Shown here piece by piece: positions 54,919-64,000 of a stretch of DNA of 64,000 bases. The stretch's first letter is position 1. The number at the start of each line of letters is the position of its first letter. The notes beneath the pieces are model-generated. The model saw nothing but the letters and a program-made list of their open reading frames with translations. It was not told the DNA's origin and ran no database searches. The stretch lies in the NCBI GenBank assembly GCA_030068075.1, contig CM057841.1:34699030-34763029 (forward strand). The letters are read 5' to 3'. Both the position numbers and the translations under genes were made by a program. The DNA comes from Paguma larvata (taxonomy: Eukaryota; Chordata; Mammalia; Carnivora; Viverridae).

Positions 54919-55789
54919 AAACCACCTCCTTTTTATTGGCTCCTGGCTCTTCGCCTTGGGCGAGCTCTCTGGGCACTTTGTTGGCTGGTCTTGCTGGGAG
55001 CCACCTGGGTAGCCTCACTCGGCTGCACGCCGAGGCCTTGTGTCTGCGTGTAGTCTGGGCCTCCTGGTCAGTCCCTGTCCGGCTGTCTCTCCATGCAGTC
55101 ACCAATGTGATGGCTCCAGCGGAGTGGCCAGGCACGAATAGATTCCAACAGTGAAAACCCAGAAACTGCTAGGCTTCCTTATGGCTTGGCCTCAGAACTG
55201 GCACAGCGACACCTCCACCACAGCCACAGTTAAGCAAGTCACGGGGCCAGCACTACACGAGGTGTGAACGCTCGGCGGCTACATTCATCACAGGCCACTG
55301 AAATAACAACATCCGCGGGACGCACCGGAAGGAATACGTGAAAAATTGTAACGGTGGTAATTTGGGGTGGCGGGAATATGGGTGCTTTGAACTTTTCCAT
55401 TTTTACATTTGAGAAAAAGACAAGAATACAGGGGAGGCTGAGATGAGGCACCTAGTTCACTGTTCTAAGAGGAGCTGTCCCCAGCAGCTGTCACGGCAAG
55501 TCCCCTGCATTCCCCGGGGAGCCTGATGGGGCCCTACGAGGGAAGCTGTTTCTGATGCCAGGGGCCTGTCACTCTGGGAAATGGGCCTTTGGGCTGGGCC
55601 TCACCACACAGGCCTGGAATCTAAGCTGGAGGCATAGTGTCTGAATGAAGTTCACGGTGGCCAAGGTATCTGGCCAGGAGTGAAAGAAGTGATGGCGGTC
55701 ATCACTCATGATGCAATTTTGAACTTGCATCCCCTTCCCTAGTTTCGTCACTAACATGTACCCTAAGTGCTTTTAATTAATCCGGGGAT

Positions 55790-55985
55790 CCCGCACTGCT
55801 CAAAGGCCGGTCCACAGACAGCAGCATGACCGTGACTGGGGGCTTATTAGAAATGCAGAAATCTAGGGCCTCACCCCAGACCTGCTGAATCAGAACTTGA
55901 ATTTTGACAAGGTTCCCCAGATGTATCTTATGCACAATTACCTCTGGGAAGCCTGGTCAAATCTGTTCTTAAAAGCACAATTATA
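55790..55985 (+). mobile_element. MER5-like hAT DNA-transposon relic
   Basis: ctcaaaggccggtccacagacagcag, cttattagaaatgcagaaatc, gacctgctgaatcagaac and acaaggttccccag follow the MER5A consensus. Confidence 0.75.
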
Positions 55986-56049
55986 CTACATTGAACCTAT
56001 TTTTTTTTTTGTGGTGATAAAGTCTTATTTTATTTTCATGAAAGCACCT

Positions 56050-56215
56050 AAAACAGCATTGTCCAACTAAAATTTTCTTTATCTGCACTGCCCAACATGG
56101 CGGCCAGGAGCCAGCTACAGAGCACTTGAAAGGTGGCTGCTACGACAAAAGAACTGAATTTTCATTTAAATTTAAGTTAATTAAAATGTCATTTAAATAA
56201 CCACAGATCGCTAGA
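56050..56215 (+). mobile_element. MER-type hAT relic
   Basis: gcattgtccaactaaaattttc, cactgcccaacatggcggccaggagcc and gagcacttgaaaggtggctgc resemble an old mammalian hAT MITE. Confidence 0.6.
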
Positions 56216-56384
56216 AGCACCCTATTACTGTATTAGCATGAATTTTAAATCTCCTTCATTTCTGAAAGGTCTATGCACCTAGAAAATTGCAGCCCAGCTC
56301 CCTTCATCCCCGGGAGATTTGCACAGCCGTGAGCTCCTTGTTACAATGTGATATTATCACGGCAGAAAAAATATCTATTTCGGT

Positions 56385-56640
56385 GTCTGAACCCAGCTCC
56401 TGGCCAGAACTCCTAAAACCTTTGTAATTTCCTAGTCCATTAAGGTGCTAGGAGCATCTTTCTTTGACGCTGGTTCCTGACACAGAGCTCCTGAGTCCCT
56501 TGGAGTTTCCCGGGTGATGGGAGGATCTTTCGTTCTAATGAAGTGACTCCTGGCAGGCTTCTGGGTGGCTTCGGCACGGGGGCTGGTGACCTGAAAGACC
56601 GTGCATGGTCAGAAGCCTGGGATTTTCAGCACTCCCTGTC
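56385..56640 (+). mobile_element. Solo LTR piece (same family as 34450-35090), copy 2
   Basis: ctcctaaaacctttgtaatttcctag, cttctttgacgctggttcctgacacag and gtcccttggagtttccc match the 5' part of the LTR-like element at 34.4 kb; the 3' part is absent. Confidence 0.5.
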
Positions 56641-58355
56641 ACCCGTCCCCTGGGTTCATCCCCACGATGCGGCCTCCAGAAAAATCCCTAAAGTATGGGG
56701 TTTGGAGAGCTTCCGGATGCTGGTGCCTCTGAGGCTCACGGAGCCCCCAGTGGGAGGGGAGCAGCCACCCTGGGTTCCCCACACCACGTGAGCTCAGGCT
56801 TCTGGGGAACGGGAGGTGCCTGAAGCCCTCTTCAGGCCTCAACGGCTTCCCGAAGCAAGTGGGGCTAAACGGGACAGCTAAGGCCCTCTTCCCACAGCAC
56901 AGGCTGGTGGCCCTCATGGGGTTCAGCTGCCTAAAGAAGCTTGAGGTTCTTCATTTCCCTTATTTGGGGTCGCTGGGCTTCCCTGGGCCGGTAAGGAACT
57001 TGTGTCAGCATCACCGCTCCCCACTCCTCTGCCAGCACACGGCCCAAGGTGAGCACCACCTCCGGGATCGGATCTCTACTCCCTGTCGTCATAACCCAGT
57101 CACTGGTGAAATGAGTCAAGTCCAAATATGTGAGTGGCCAGAAATGTTACCCAGGTACCTCTGTCCCCAGTAGAACGGGGCATGAGGATTCGGCAGGCCC
57201 GGCCACCGAAGATTTGCAGCATGTCTGAGTCTGGAACTCCTCTAGGGCCTGCACTCACCCGCCCCCACCCGCACACACTTAGCAGAGGATTCCCATGCCA
57301 CCCCCGCCTCCCGTCCTCCCGTTCCCCATGAAGTGCATCCGCAGAGAGCAAAGAGGGCTCCGCCAAGCTTCCGGCGGCATGGGTCTTTCGCACATGCTCG
57401 CTGGTCGATCTCGCACGCGGGGTCTGAGATTGGCCTTCCCAGCAGCTCACCTCCCGGGAGCCAGCCTGGAGGGGGAGGACTATGGCTTCCCACTACCTCT
57501 CACAGGCAGGGGCTCCCGACGGTCACCAAGAACCCGCCATGTTGGCTTAGGTAGGTTTGCAATACCAAGAAGAGAGGCTTAGAAGGATTGTTTTTTAGAG
57601 TTCAGGTGAGCATGAGGGCAGCCTTGGGAGGGGGGAGCAGCTTTGGAGGGGGCGTCGGAACCCAGGGACTACTGCGGGTACAGGTCGACTCTCCTGACTG
57701 AATTGACTGTATTCCCTCCCAACTGCCAGGAGGATTCATAACTTGAGACTTTATGGAACAGAGCTGGGGGAGACCCAAGAGATGAGAGAACTCGTGAGTT
57801 CTAATAATTAGTCCCCTCGTGCAGTGAACGAGCAGCAGCTCTCGGTGACATTCGACACCCCTTACTAAGGGGCTCTGGCCCCGGTGTTTCCACACCCCAC
57901 CCTTCACGTACTGTTTTGCTTTGCTTCAGACACCATGGATACCAAGAGGCACAACGTTTCCAAGGCTCGTGCTCCATCCAGATGTTCGATGTCTTGCGGA
58001 TTTATAATTTGGAGCGCGTCTACGGCAGCAGCTCAGAGGCAGTCGCGGCTTGCATTACAGGACTCCGTGTTTGCAGGTCCTGGAAAAGGTGGAGAGATGG
58101 AGGTGCTGTCTGAGAGGGGCTTTTTTGGCCTTACGCTTTCCTTTCTTCCCAGCGTCTGGCCTCTCCGCACGTACGGCATCCATTCTTGCTCTTGGAGCAG
58201 CTTCTCAAGGGCCAGGAACACGGCAAATCACCAGGGGAAGGTGTTAACATGCAGATTTCTCAGCTAGATTTAGATCTCCAGAAAGAAAATCTGCATCTTA
58301 ATGAGCTGGGCCCCAAGAGTCTGCATTTTAATAGGCCGGGGCTAAGTAATCGAAA
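56640..58355. other. Intergenic, mostly unique
   Basis: No gene or clear repeat. A modest CpG cluster at about 57,180-57,430 includes nine CpG within 57,361-57,420. Confidence 0.55.
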
Positions 58356-58360
58356 TTTAA

Positions 58361-58669
58361 CTTTTTTTTTTTTTTTTTTCAGAAATATAATCAGAAGAAT
58401 ATATTCCACAGTGTAATTCAAATTGTAATGAAGCAAACATCCATGTGTATACACTCCCCAGGCTGGGAAATAAAGCACTGGTGGTCCCTGGAAGTCCCCT
58501 GACGCCGCTCTGTCACTCATGCCCCCATCCTTCCACCCACACCTCCCACCCCTGGGTGAACCAGTGTCCTGAGTTCTGAGATACCCAGGCCCCTGGCTGT
58601 CCCTATGGCTTGTCATTTATAAATGCATCCTGGAACGTACTGTTTATCTAAAAATCATATAGAAATGGA
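58361..58669 (+). repeat. Old LINE-like sequence with poly(T) tract
   Basis: A T run (about 58,361-58,379) followed by cagaaatataatcagaag, aatgaagcaaacatccatg and ggctgggaaataaagca, a common old mammalian LINE-type pattern; interrupted by the next SINE. Confidence 0.45.
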
Positions 58670-58895
58670 GGGGCGCCTGGGTGGCTCAGCCGGTTAAGTG
58701 TCCGACTTCAGCTCAGGTCATGATCTCAGGTCTGTGAGTTCAAGCCCCACATCAGGTTCTGTGCTGACAGCTCAGAGCCTGGAGCCTGCTTCCGATTCTG
58801 TGTCTCCCTCTCTCTCTGCCCCTCCCCCGCTCACTCTCTGCATGTGTGTGTGTGTCTCTCTCTCTCTCAAAAATAAACAGTAAGGAAATTTTTTT
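58670..58895 (+). mobile_element. Carnivore tRNA-Lys SINE (felid type)
   Basis: ggggcgcctgggtggctcag head and gctgacagctcagagcctgg inner segment. An 18-bp target duplication with two mismatches flanks it (58652-58669, 58896-58913). Confidence 0.97.
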
Positions 58896-59139
58896 AAATC
58901 ATACAGAAAAGGAATCGACCTTCATACACTGTAACGTGCTGTCTTTGCTGCACACAGAGGGCGTGTGCTTCCATTGCTGCTGCACCTGGAGCTGCAGTTT
59001 GGCCCTTTTCGTTGTGTGAAAACCTCATTCATGGGCATCTCTTCCAGCCCAGCTCCGAGGCACGGTCCGGGCGTTTCCCCCATCAGGCTGATTTTGCTGA
59101 GGAGGAAACAGCGGGTCAAAGAAGTCAAGTGATCTAAGA

Positions 59140-59335
59140 GCCCAGCGTGGGGGGTTCGACAGCCTGCGTTTGGAATCTGCTTCCGCCAAGGGGGGCATCA
59201 CTGTGTGAGCTCGGGTACGCTCACCCCTGGGCCTTGGGTTTCTCATCTGTAAAATGAGAATGGTTCCTGTTTCAGTGCTGCGGTAACTCAGTAAAGCAAG
59301 TACCCGTAACACAGGTAACACTTGGCCTGGCCCCT
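59140..59335 (+). repeat. MIR
   Basis: cactgtgtgagctcgggtacgctcacccc, gggtttctcatctgtaaaatgagaatgg, then ctgcggtaactcagtaaagc. Confidence 0.75.
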
Positions 59336-59699
59336 TCAAATACGTTCAGTTTAGAAAAGGGAACTGGGCTTCTGTCTGACTTTGTATTCTTTGTGTGGTT
59401 CACATTTCCCATGAACACAGGTTACTTTTCTGATCCATTAGTGAAACACAAGCCTTTGCCCTACAAGCTTTTCACTCTTCGCCTCGGTCACTGAAGGTCA
59501 GCTAACACGCAGCCACGAGGGGACGGCCAGACAAGGCCTCACTGTGGAGGCACAGCCGAGTCTGGCCTTGAGCTCTCTCCGGCAGCCGGGTCTGGCCTGG
59601 CCCAGCCGCCCAGGGGGACATTCTCTCACCTCTCACTACCCTCTATAAAAAGGGCACAGCCGGACACACGGGGGGGGGGGTCACCCATGCAAGGAGGAC

Positions 59700-59830
59700 A
59701 GGGATGGCATGTGACTCTGGTCAGGTGATCCAGGTCCTTGTCCCATCCCTGCCACCATTATTAGAGGGGCTGGCCTGCGTCTCCCTGGGCTATAGCGTCC
59801 TCATCAGTAGAATGGAGGAAGAGGAAGAGG
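59700..59830 (+). repeat. MIR fragment
   Basis: gcatgtgactctggtcaggtg and gcgtcctcatcagtagaatggagg; decayed MIR. Confidence 0.5.
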
Positions 59831-61984
59831 GGGCTCAGACAAGGAGAGCACCAAGGTCTCTCTCAGTGAATTCGCAGCGAGGCTTCTGGCTACAGCTGCT
59901 GAGGCGCTGGGGAAATCAGCTTGGGGGTTTGTCCCTGGCACGCCTGACTTTCCTGGGAGCCGCCCCAGGAGGGCGCCAGCCTGGCTACAGGAACGTCGTT
60001 CAACGGGCCAGTGGCAAATAAGGGCCATAGCGAATCTGCTCTCGCCCAAGAAGAATCTGGTTGGGAATGGTTGCACACCTGTCCCCTCAAGTTCACGACA
60101 ATTAACTGACACTCCCACTTGGAAGGCAATTCCTTCTAAAACACACCATGACTACCAAGAAGCCTGATAACACGACTCTGCACACTTCAATTTCTCCAGC
60201 GTAAGGTCACCCTGGCCCCCACTCCAGGGACGAGGCCGCTAACCCCCCATGGCCTGTCCTTTCCCTCCTCCTGCCCTCAGCCCCCTAACTGGTTGTTGCT
60301 GTCTTCCCGGTGAGCTGGAAAGCCGAGGGCAAGGAGCCGTGTGCTCGTTGGGGCCACAATTCACACTGGCCTGGGTCCAGCTTAGATAATACACCCCGTC
60401 GCCCCCAACGCCCCCTCACTTCCTCTCGGATGGATATGCAAAGCATCTGGGAAGTCGACAGCTGCCGCCTCCCACCCTGAAGAGGGAGGTGAGGTAATCC
60501 CCATACATAGCCCGCCAAGTGCCGCGGGGTGAAAGGGGCTCTGTGCGGAGGAGAGTGTGTTACTGTGTTTCTCTGGACTTCCAGGAGCACTTCGCTGATG
60601 GCCTGGCACTGGAGAGAGAGGAAAAGTTAACCGGGTTTTCTCGCCTCCACAAAAGCATCTTTCTTTCATGCCACAATAGACGCCACGCTGGAAGGAAGAT
60701 TTCAGCGTCCACTGACCAGAGACAGGGAGCTCTGTTGAAGTCCCTGGCCGCCCCACCGCCACCCAACCTCTGAGGATTCCAACTATAATCCTGAAGGCTC
60801 AGGGGACAGGCCCATGGGAGCTAACAACAGCAATGCTAATATGGTTAAGGATGGACAAGGGGGACAACATTCAGGCTGACGGCCCCGTGCGTGTGGACGC
60901 TGTCAGAGGGGCAGCACCCATGACAGAGGCGCTCAGTCGTTACCAGGCGAACAGTCTCCCCAGAGGTCTGGTGCTTACCCGCAGCGCACCCTGGAGGGTA
61001 AGGATGTGGGAGAGGAGTGCACCTTGCCACTTCACTTCACAGAAGGCGGCCACGGCAACTTCAGCGCCGTTTTTACCTCTCGCCTCGCCGAAGTCTAAAC
61101 GGCTGGCGCCCGCACTTCCAGCGCCATCCCTGTGGGATGAAACGAGACCAGGGGGCAGTTCCCCGGAAGAGCCCAGTATCTAGGATGGCCTTTTGTTCCT
61201 GACTTTGAGATTCTTACTTTTTACTTTTCAAAAAAGGTTTTTTATAGTACCCAGTCTAGGAATGTCACCATAACCGTCCTCTCCAGATGTAGTCCCAGCG
61301 CGAGTTCATCGGCATCCTTCAGGATCCAGGCGCATCTATCTGCACACGCTCTTCTCTGCCCCCAAACTGCTCTCCCCCCGGCAAGGTGACAGGGGCCCGA
61401 GTTGCACCACGGAAGTGTTTAACTTCTGTGAACGTAACTATTTGGAACAGGGTCGGTCATCCCGCCGACGGAGCATATGCCCAAGAAGCCATGTGAGGAA
61501 GAGGAGGGGTAAGCTTTCAGCCCCCGCACGGGATTCGAGTGGTTAAAGAAACGCTTTTCCTGGATGTCCCTAAATTCGAGGCAAGACCTCACCTGGAGCC
61601 CAAACAGGGAAATGGGATGGGCTCCGGGGCTGGGGGACGGGAGGCGTGCTGCTACAAAAGAGCACGTGGGGCTCCAGTGTGACAACTTCCTAAGGGAGTT
61701 AAGGGCAATCTGGACCAGATGTCGTTTTTGTCTTCAGCTTGACCTGGGCCCCAGTCCCCAGTAAGAGGATTCTACTGATCACGTGCGGTTCTCAGTTTTC
61801 CCCCGTTAGTGTCGCCTGCGGTTCTTACCAGGCAGCACCTGTGCAGAGGACTTGTCCTGCGAGTGCTCACTGCAAGGCCCCTCATGGCATGAGTGCATGG
61901 GCTGATCTTTGGAAAGAGCTCTATGTTCACATCACAAAGGAAAGAAAAATATCATTAAAAAAATAAACTAAGAACAAATTTACT
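59831..61984. other. Intergenic before the CFAP20 3' end
   Basis: 2.1 kb with no gene or clear repeat. A mild CpG cluster occurs at about 60,880-61,120. Confidence 0.6.
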
Positions 61985-62172
61985 GAGACGCCTGGGTGGC
62001 TCAGTCTGTTGGGCGTCCAACCCTTGATTTCAGCTCAGGTCATGACCTCAGGGTCGTGGGATCGCACCCCACATTGGGCTCCACGCTGGGTGCAGAGCCT
62101 GCTTAAGATTCTCTCTCTCCTCACCCCTCCCCCACCCCGCTCATGTTCTCTCTCCATCTAAAACAAAAAGAA
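61985..62172 (+). mobile_element. Carnivore SINE, general (older) type
   Basis: gacgcctgggtggctcagtc head, acgctgggtgcagagcctgc inner segment, and an A-rich tail that ends just beyond the CFAP20 poly(A) region. Confidence 0.92.
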
Positions 62173-62184
62173 AACAAATGTATA

Positions 62185-62617
62185 AACCAAGAATATAGCA
62201 TTTTATTCACTTCCAGATTATGAGTATCACACAGCATATACATATATTTCGATAATATATAAAACAATGAACAAACCGTAGGAAGAAATACCGGTCTGAA
62301 ATGGTTTTAGGGAACGCCTTTAACTCTGCAGTTCCTGGTAAACGCGTCTCCGCACACTGGGGCAGGCGGCTGGGTCAAGTCCAGCACCGGTGCGCCAGAG
62401 CCCGGCCTACCCCCACGGCACCTGCGCTGCGATGATGGTGTCCTGGCATGGTCACTGGTGTCCACAGCAAGGGACACCGAGTAGTAGATGAAAGAACCAC
62501 AGCACAGTAAACTAATAGAAATTTTTTTTTTTTTTTTTTTGCATTGTCCTCCAGATAGTTTCCTTTTCAAACTAAGAGCCATGTCCGGGGTCTGACATCC
62601 CTCGAGTTGCATTCTAG
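62185..62617 (-). other. CFAP20: CFAP20 3'UTR
   Basis: About 430 nt from the stop to the expected cleavage site. The transcript contains a 19-A run (T on the + strand, 62522-62540). Confidence 0.8.
62202..62207 (-). terminator. CFAP20: CFAP20 poly(A) signal AATAAA
   Basis: tttatt on the + strand, i.e. AATAAA in the transcript. A T-rich element lies downstream in the direction of transcription (62145-62170), contributed by the tail of the SINE. Confidence 0.8.
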
Positions 62618-62623
62618 TTATTG
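62618..62623 (-). CDS. CFAP20: CFAP20 last coding codon and stop
   Basis: Last exon opens with CAA TAA (Gln193, stop) after acceptor ...tttctccag. Only one codon is coding; the rest is 3'UTR. Confidence 0.94.
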   Translation of the reverse strand, partial: Q

Positions 62624-63732
62624 CTGGAGAAAAAGAAACAAACAGAAGAGGCATCAGTTTAAGTTACCAGAAAAACAGATGGTCAGTGCCCCTGACCCAC
62701 CGTCCCCCTTCTGGTGTCACCGGAGGGGGCGATGCGGGGGGCAGAAACACGTAGTGTCGGCGGCAGCGGGCATGGAAGAAGCTCCCCGCGTGGTGTCAGG
62801 AGACCGATGGGCTGACGGGCGTGTGGGGCTGAGAAAGAGGTTCGGATGGAAGGTACCCTCCAAGGCAGGCCTGTGAGCAGGAAGCGGCAGGCAGCCGCCC
62901 CGGGAGAGGCAGGACCACCCTGTGGAGACGACAGTCCCAGAACATTTCCCAGGACCGATCCTGACTCGGTGCTGGCGCTGGAAGACCCAGGAAGGAGCTT
63001 ACAACGAACAGTACTCCAGACCCCAGGTCAGCACTGAGAGGCCCTGCAGCTCACCTCAGAACAGAGCGCTTTCCGGCCCCCACCCAGGGCCTGGCCCTGC
63101 TCGGACGAAGGCCGGCTTACCTTGGCTTTGTTCTGAACGGGGAGGTACAATTTGAACTCTGCCGGCAGTTCATCTTCTGAGTAGAGTCTGTCTGAGAAGT
63201 AGACCCGTCGGATGCGACAGTTTGCATGGATCTGTGGGTGCAAGACTTATTTTAAGAGACAAAATAGGATTGTTCTTCCTCTTTTCCTGATTCTCCTAGA
63301 GCTCCTCCCACGAGGCTGTCAAAGCTTTCATCTCTTTGGCAAGAGGGGTATTTTGCCTGCTGTGTTTTCCCACTATATCTGAGCAGACACCTGAGCATGG
63401 CCTGGACCTCTCTGAGCCCTCCGGACAGTGACTTGGGCACTTTAGCCAAAACCCCACACTGTTCTGTCAGCAGGGCCACAGGCCAGGAGCAGGCAGAGCG
63501 CTCCGCCCCGCCCGTTCGGCGCTCCACCAGAAAGAGCCAGCACCTGCACTCTCAGGGTCTCGATGTAGTTGGTGCCGTATGCCCGCCGTGTGAAGTCTGA
63601 GAGATTGAACTGAATCTGGTTCCAGCCGTCGTCCAGCCGCATGGGCATGGTACAGATGAAGGGTTTGACTCGGGTGGTGCTCTGGTAGTTACTTGCCCGA
63701 AACCGCCGACGCACATTCTTGTCGTCTAGTAC
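62618..63732 (-). CDS. CFAP20: Cilia and flagella associated protein 20, C-terminal exons (5' end outside window)
   Basis: CFAP20 is a small conserved protein of the ciliary axoneme that sits at the inner junction of doublet microtubules (established family knowledge). Three exons on the reverse strand, 63732-63544, 63231-63121 and 62623-62618, join in frame and give 63 + 37 + 1 codons, corresponding to residues 93-193 of a 193-residue protein. The text [20 protein letters not shown]...LRVQ / [20 protein letters not shown]...VQNKAK / Q-stop agrees with the near-invariant mammalian protein as I remember it. All junctions are GT-AG. Residues 1-92 lie to the right of the window. It is convergent with MMP15. 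No frameshift or stop is seen, so this is a functional gene and not a retrocopy, because introns are present. Confidence 0.97.
63121..63231 (-). CDS. CFAP20: CFAP20 penultimate exon (residues 156-192)
   Basis: Encodes [16 protein letters not shown] through PVQNKAK; acceptor ...cacccacag, donor gtaag; 111 nt, phase 0. Confidence 0.97.
63544..63732 (-). CDS. CFAP20: CFAP20 exon (residues 93-155)
   Basis: Begins V-L-D-D-K-N after acceptor ...gtcgtag and ends L-R-V-Q before donor gtgctg; 189 nt, phase 0 at both ends. Confidence 0.97.
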
Positions 63733-64000
63733 CTACGACATATAGAAAGAGAGTCACGTGAACTCTGTCTTGGAAGAAGCAGACGACCTGGGTATAAGAC
63801 AAGGGCCTGAACTCCCACAGCCCAGTTTCCCAAGGCTGAGACCCAAGGGAGAATAAACAGACCAGATATAGGTCACACTGGATGCAGATGGCCCGGAAGT
63901 AGCAAGTTTATCTTGTCTGTTGCCAAGACAACACCAGCTGCTTATAACACATAACACACCCGAGGGCCCAGAGACCATAGAAGGTTTCATAAACATTCTT
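63733..64000 (-). other. CFAP20: CFAP20 intron (window edge)
   Basis: 268 bp of the intron upstream of the first visible exon; no repeat or further exon seen before the window ends. Confidence 0.8.

Noticed and set aside
21379..62184. A hidden protein-coding gene between MMP15 and CFAP20
   Set aside because: I looked for recognisable domains in all long frames and for exon-like runs with splice sites and found none. A noncoding transcript cannot be excluded by eye.
62202..63732. CFAP20 text as a processed retrocopy
   Set aside because: Introns with proper splice sites separate the three exons and the frame is intact, so it is the parent gene.

Overview
The window is vertebrate nuclear DNA from a carnivore, most likely a cat-family (Felidae) genome. 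The two genes have mammalian exon-intron structure. The dominant young repeats are tRNA-Lys-derived carnivore SINEs, and most of them carry the inner segment typical of cats ('gctgacagctcagagcctgg'). No bacterial, plasmid or phage feature is present.

Gene content is two protein-coding genes in convergent orientation. MMP15 (MT2-MMP, a membrane-anchored matrix metalloproteinase) fills 1-21.4 kb on the + strand. It has a CpG-island promoter, 10 coding exons that splice cleanly into a 678-residue reading frame, and a 3'UTR ending at an ATTAAA signal near 21,354. The other gene is the 3' part of CFAP20 (cilia and flagella associated protein 20) on the - strand at 62.2-63.7 kb. Three coding exons encode the last 101 residues, and the poly(A) signal is at 62,202-62,207; its earlier exons lie beyond the right edge. 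This order and orientation match the human 16q21 neighbourhood as I remember it.

MMP15 and CFAP20 do not work in one pathway. MMP15 is a pericellular protease activated by furin-type cleavage, and CFAP20 is a microtubule-inner-junction protein of cilia. They are simply neighbours. The roughly 41 kb between them (21.4-62.2 kb) holds no gene I can support. It is a layered record of mobile elements: about 15 carnivore SINEs (18 in the whole window), older MIRs, old L1-type LINE pieces in both orientations, solo LTRs, hAT and Tigger DNA-transposon relics, and several microsatellites. The stretch at 31-43 kb is repeat-dense and AT-rich. The stretches at 21-25 kb and 46-57 kb are GC-rich, mostly unique, and contain one CpG-island-like block near 49.5-49.9 kb.

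I found no previously undescribed biological system. The most useful second-look items are the uORF in the MMP15 leader, the CpG-rich repeat-derived block next to exon 2, the intergenic CpG-rich block, strong G-quadruplex motifs, several nested insertions whose order can be read from the sequence, and a SINE abutting the CFAP20 poly(A) site. Exon boundaries were placed by hand from GT/AG sites, reading-frame continuity and remembered family sequence. Repeat boundaries are approximate (about 10-30 bp) unless a target-site duplication is given.
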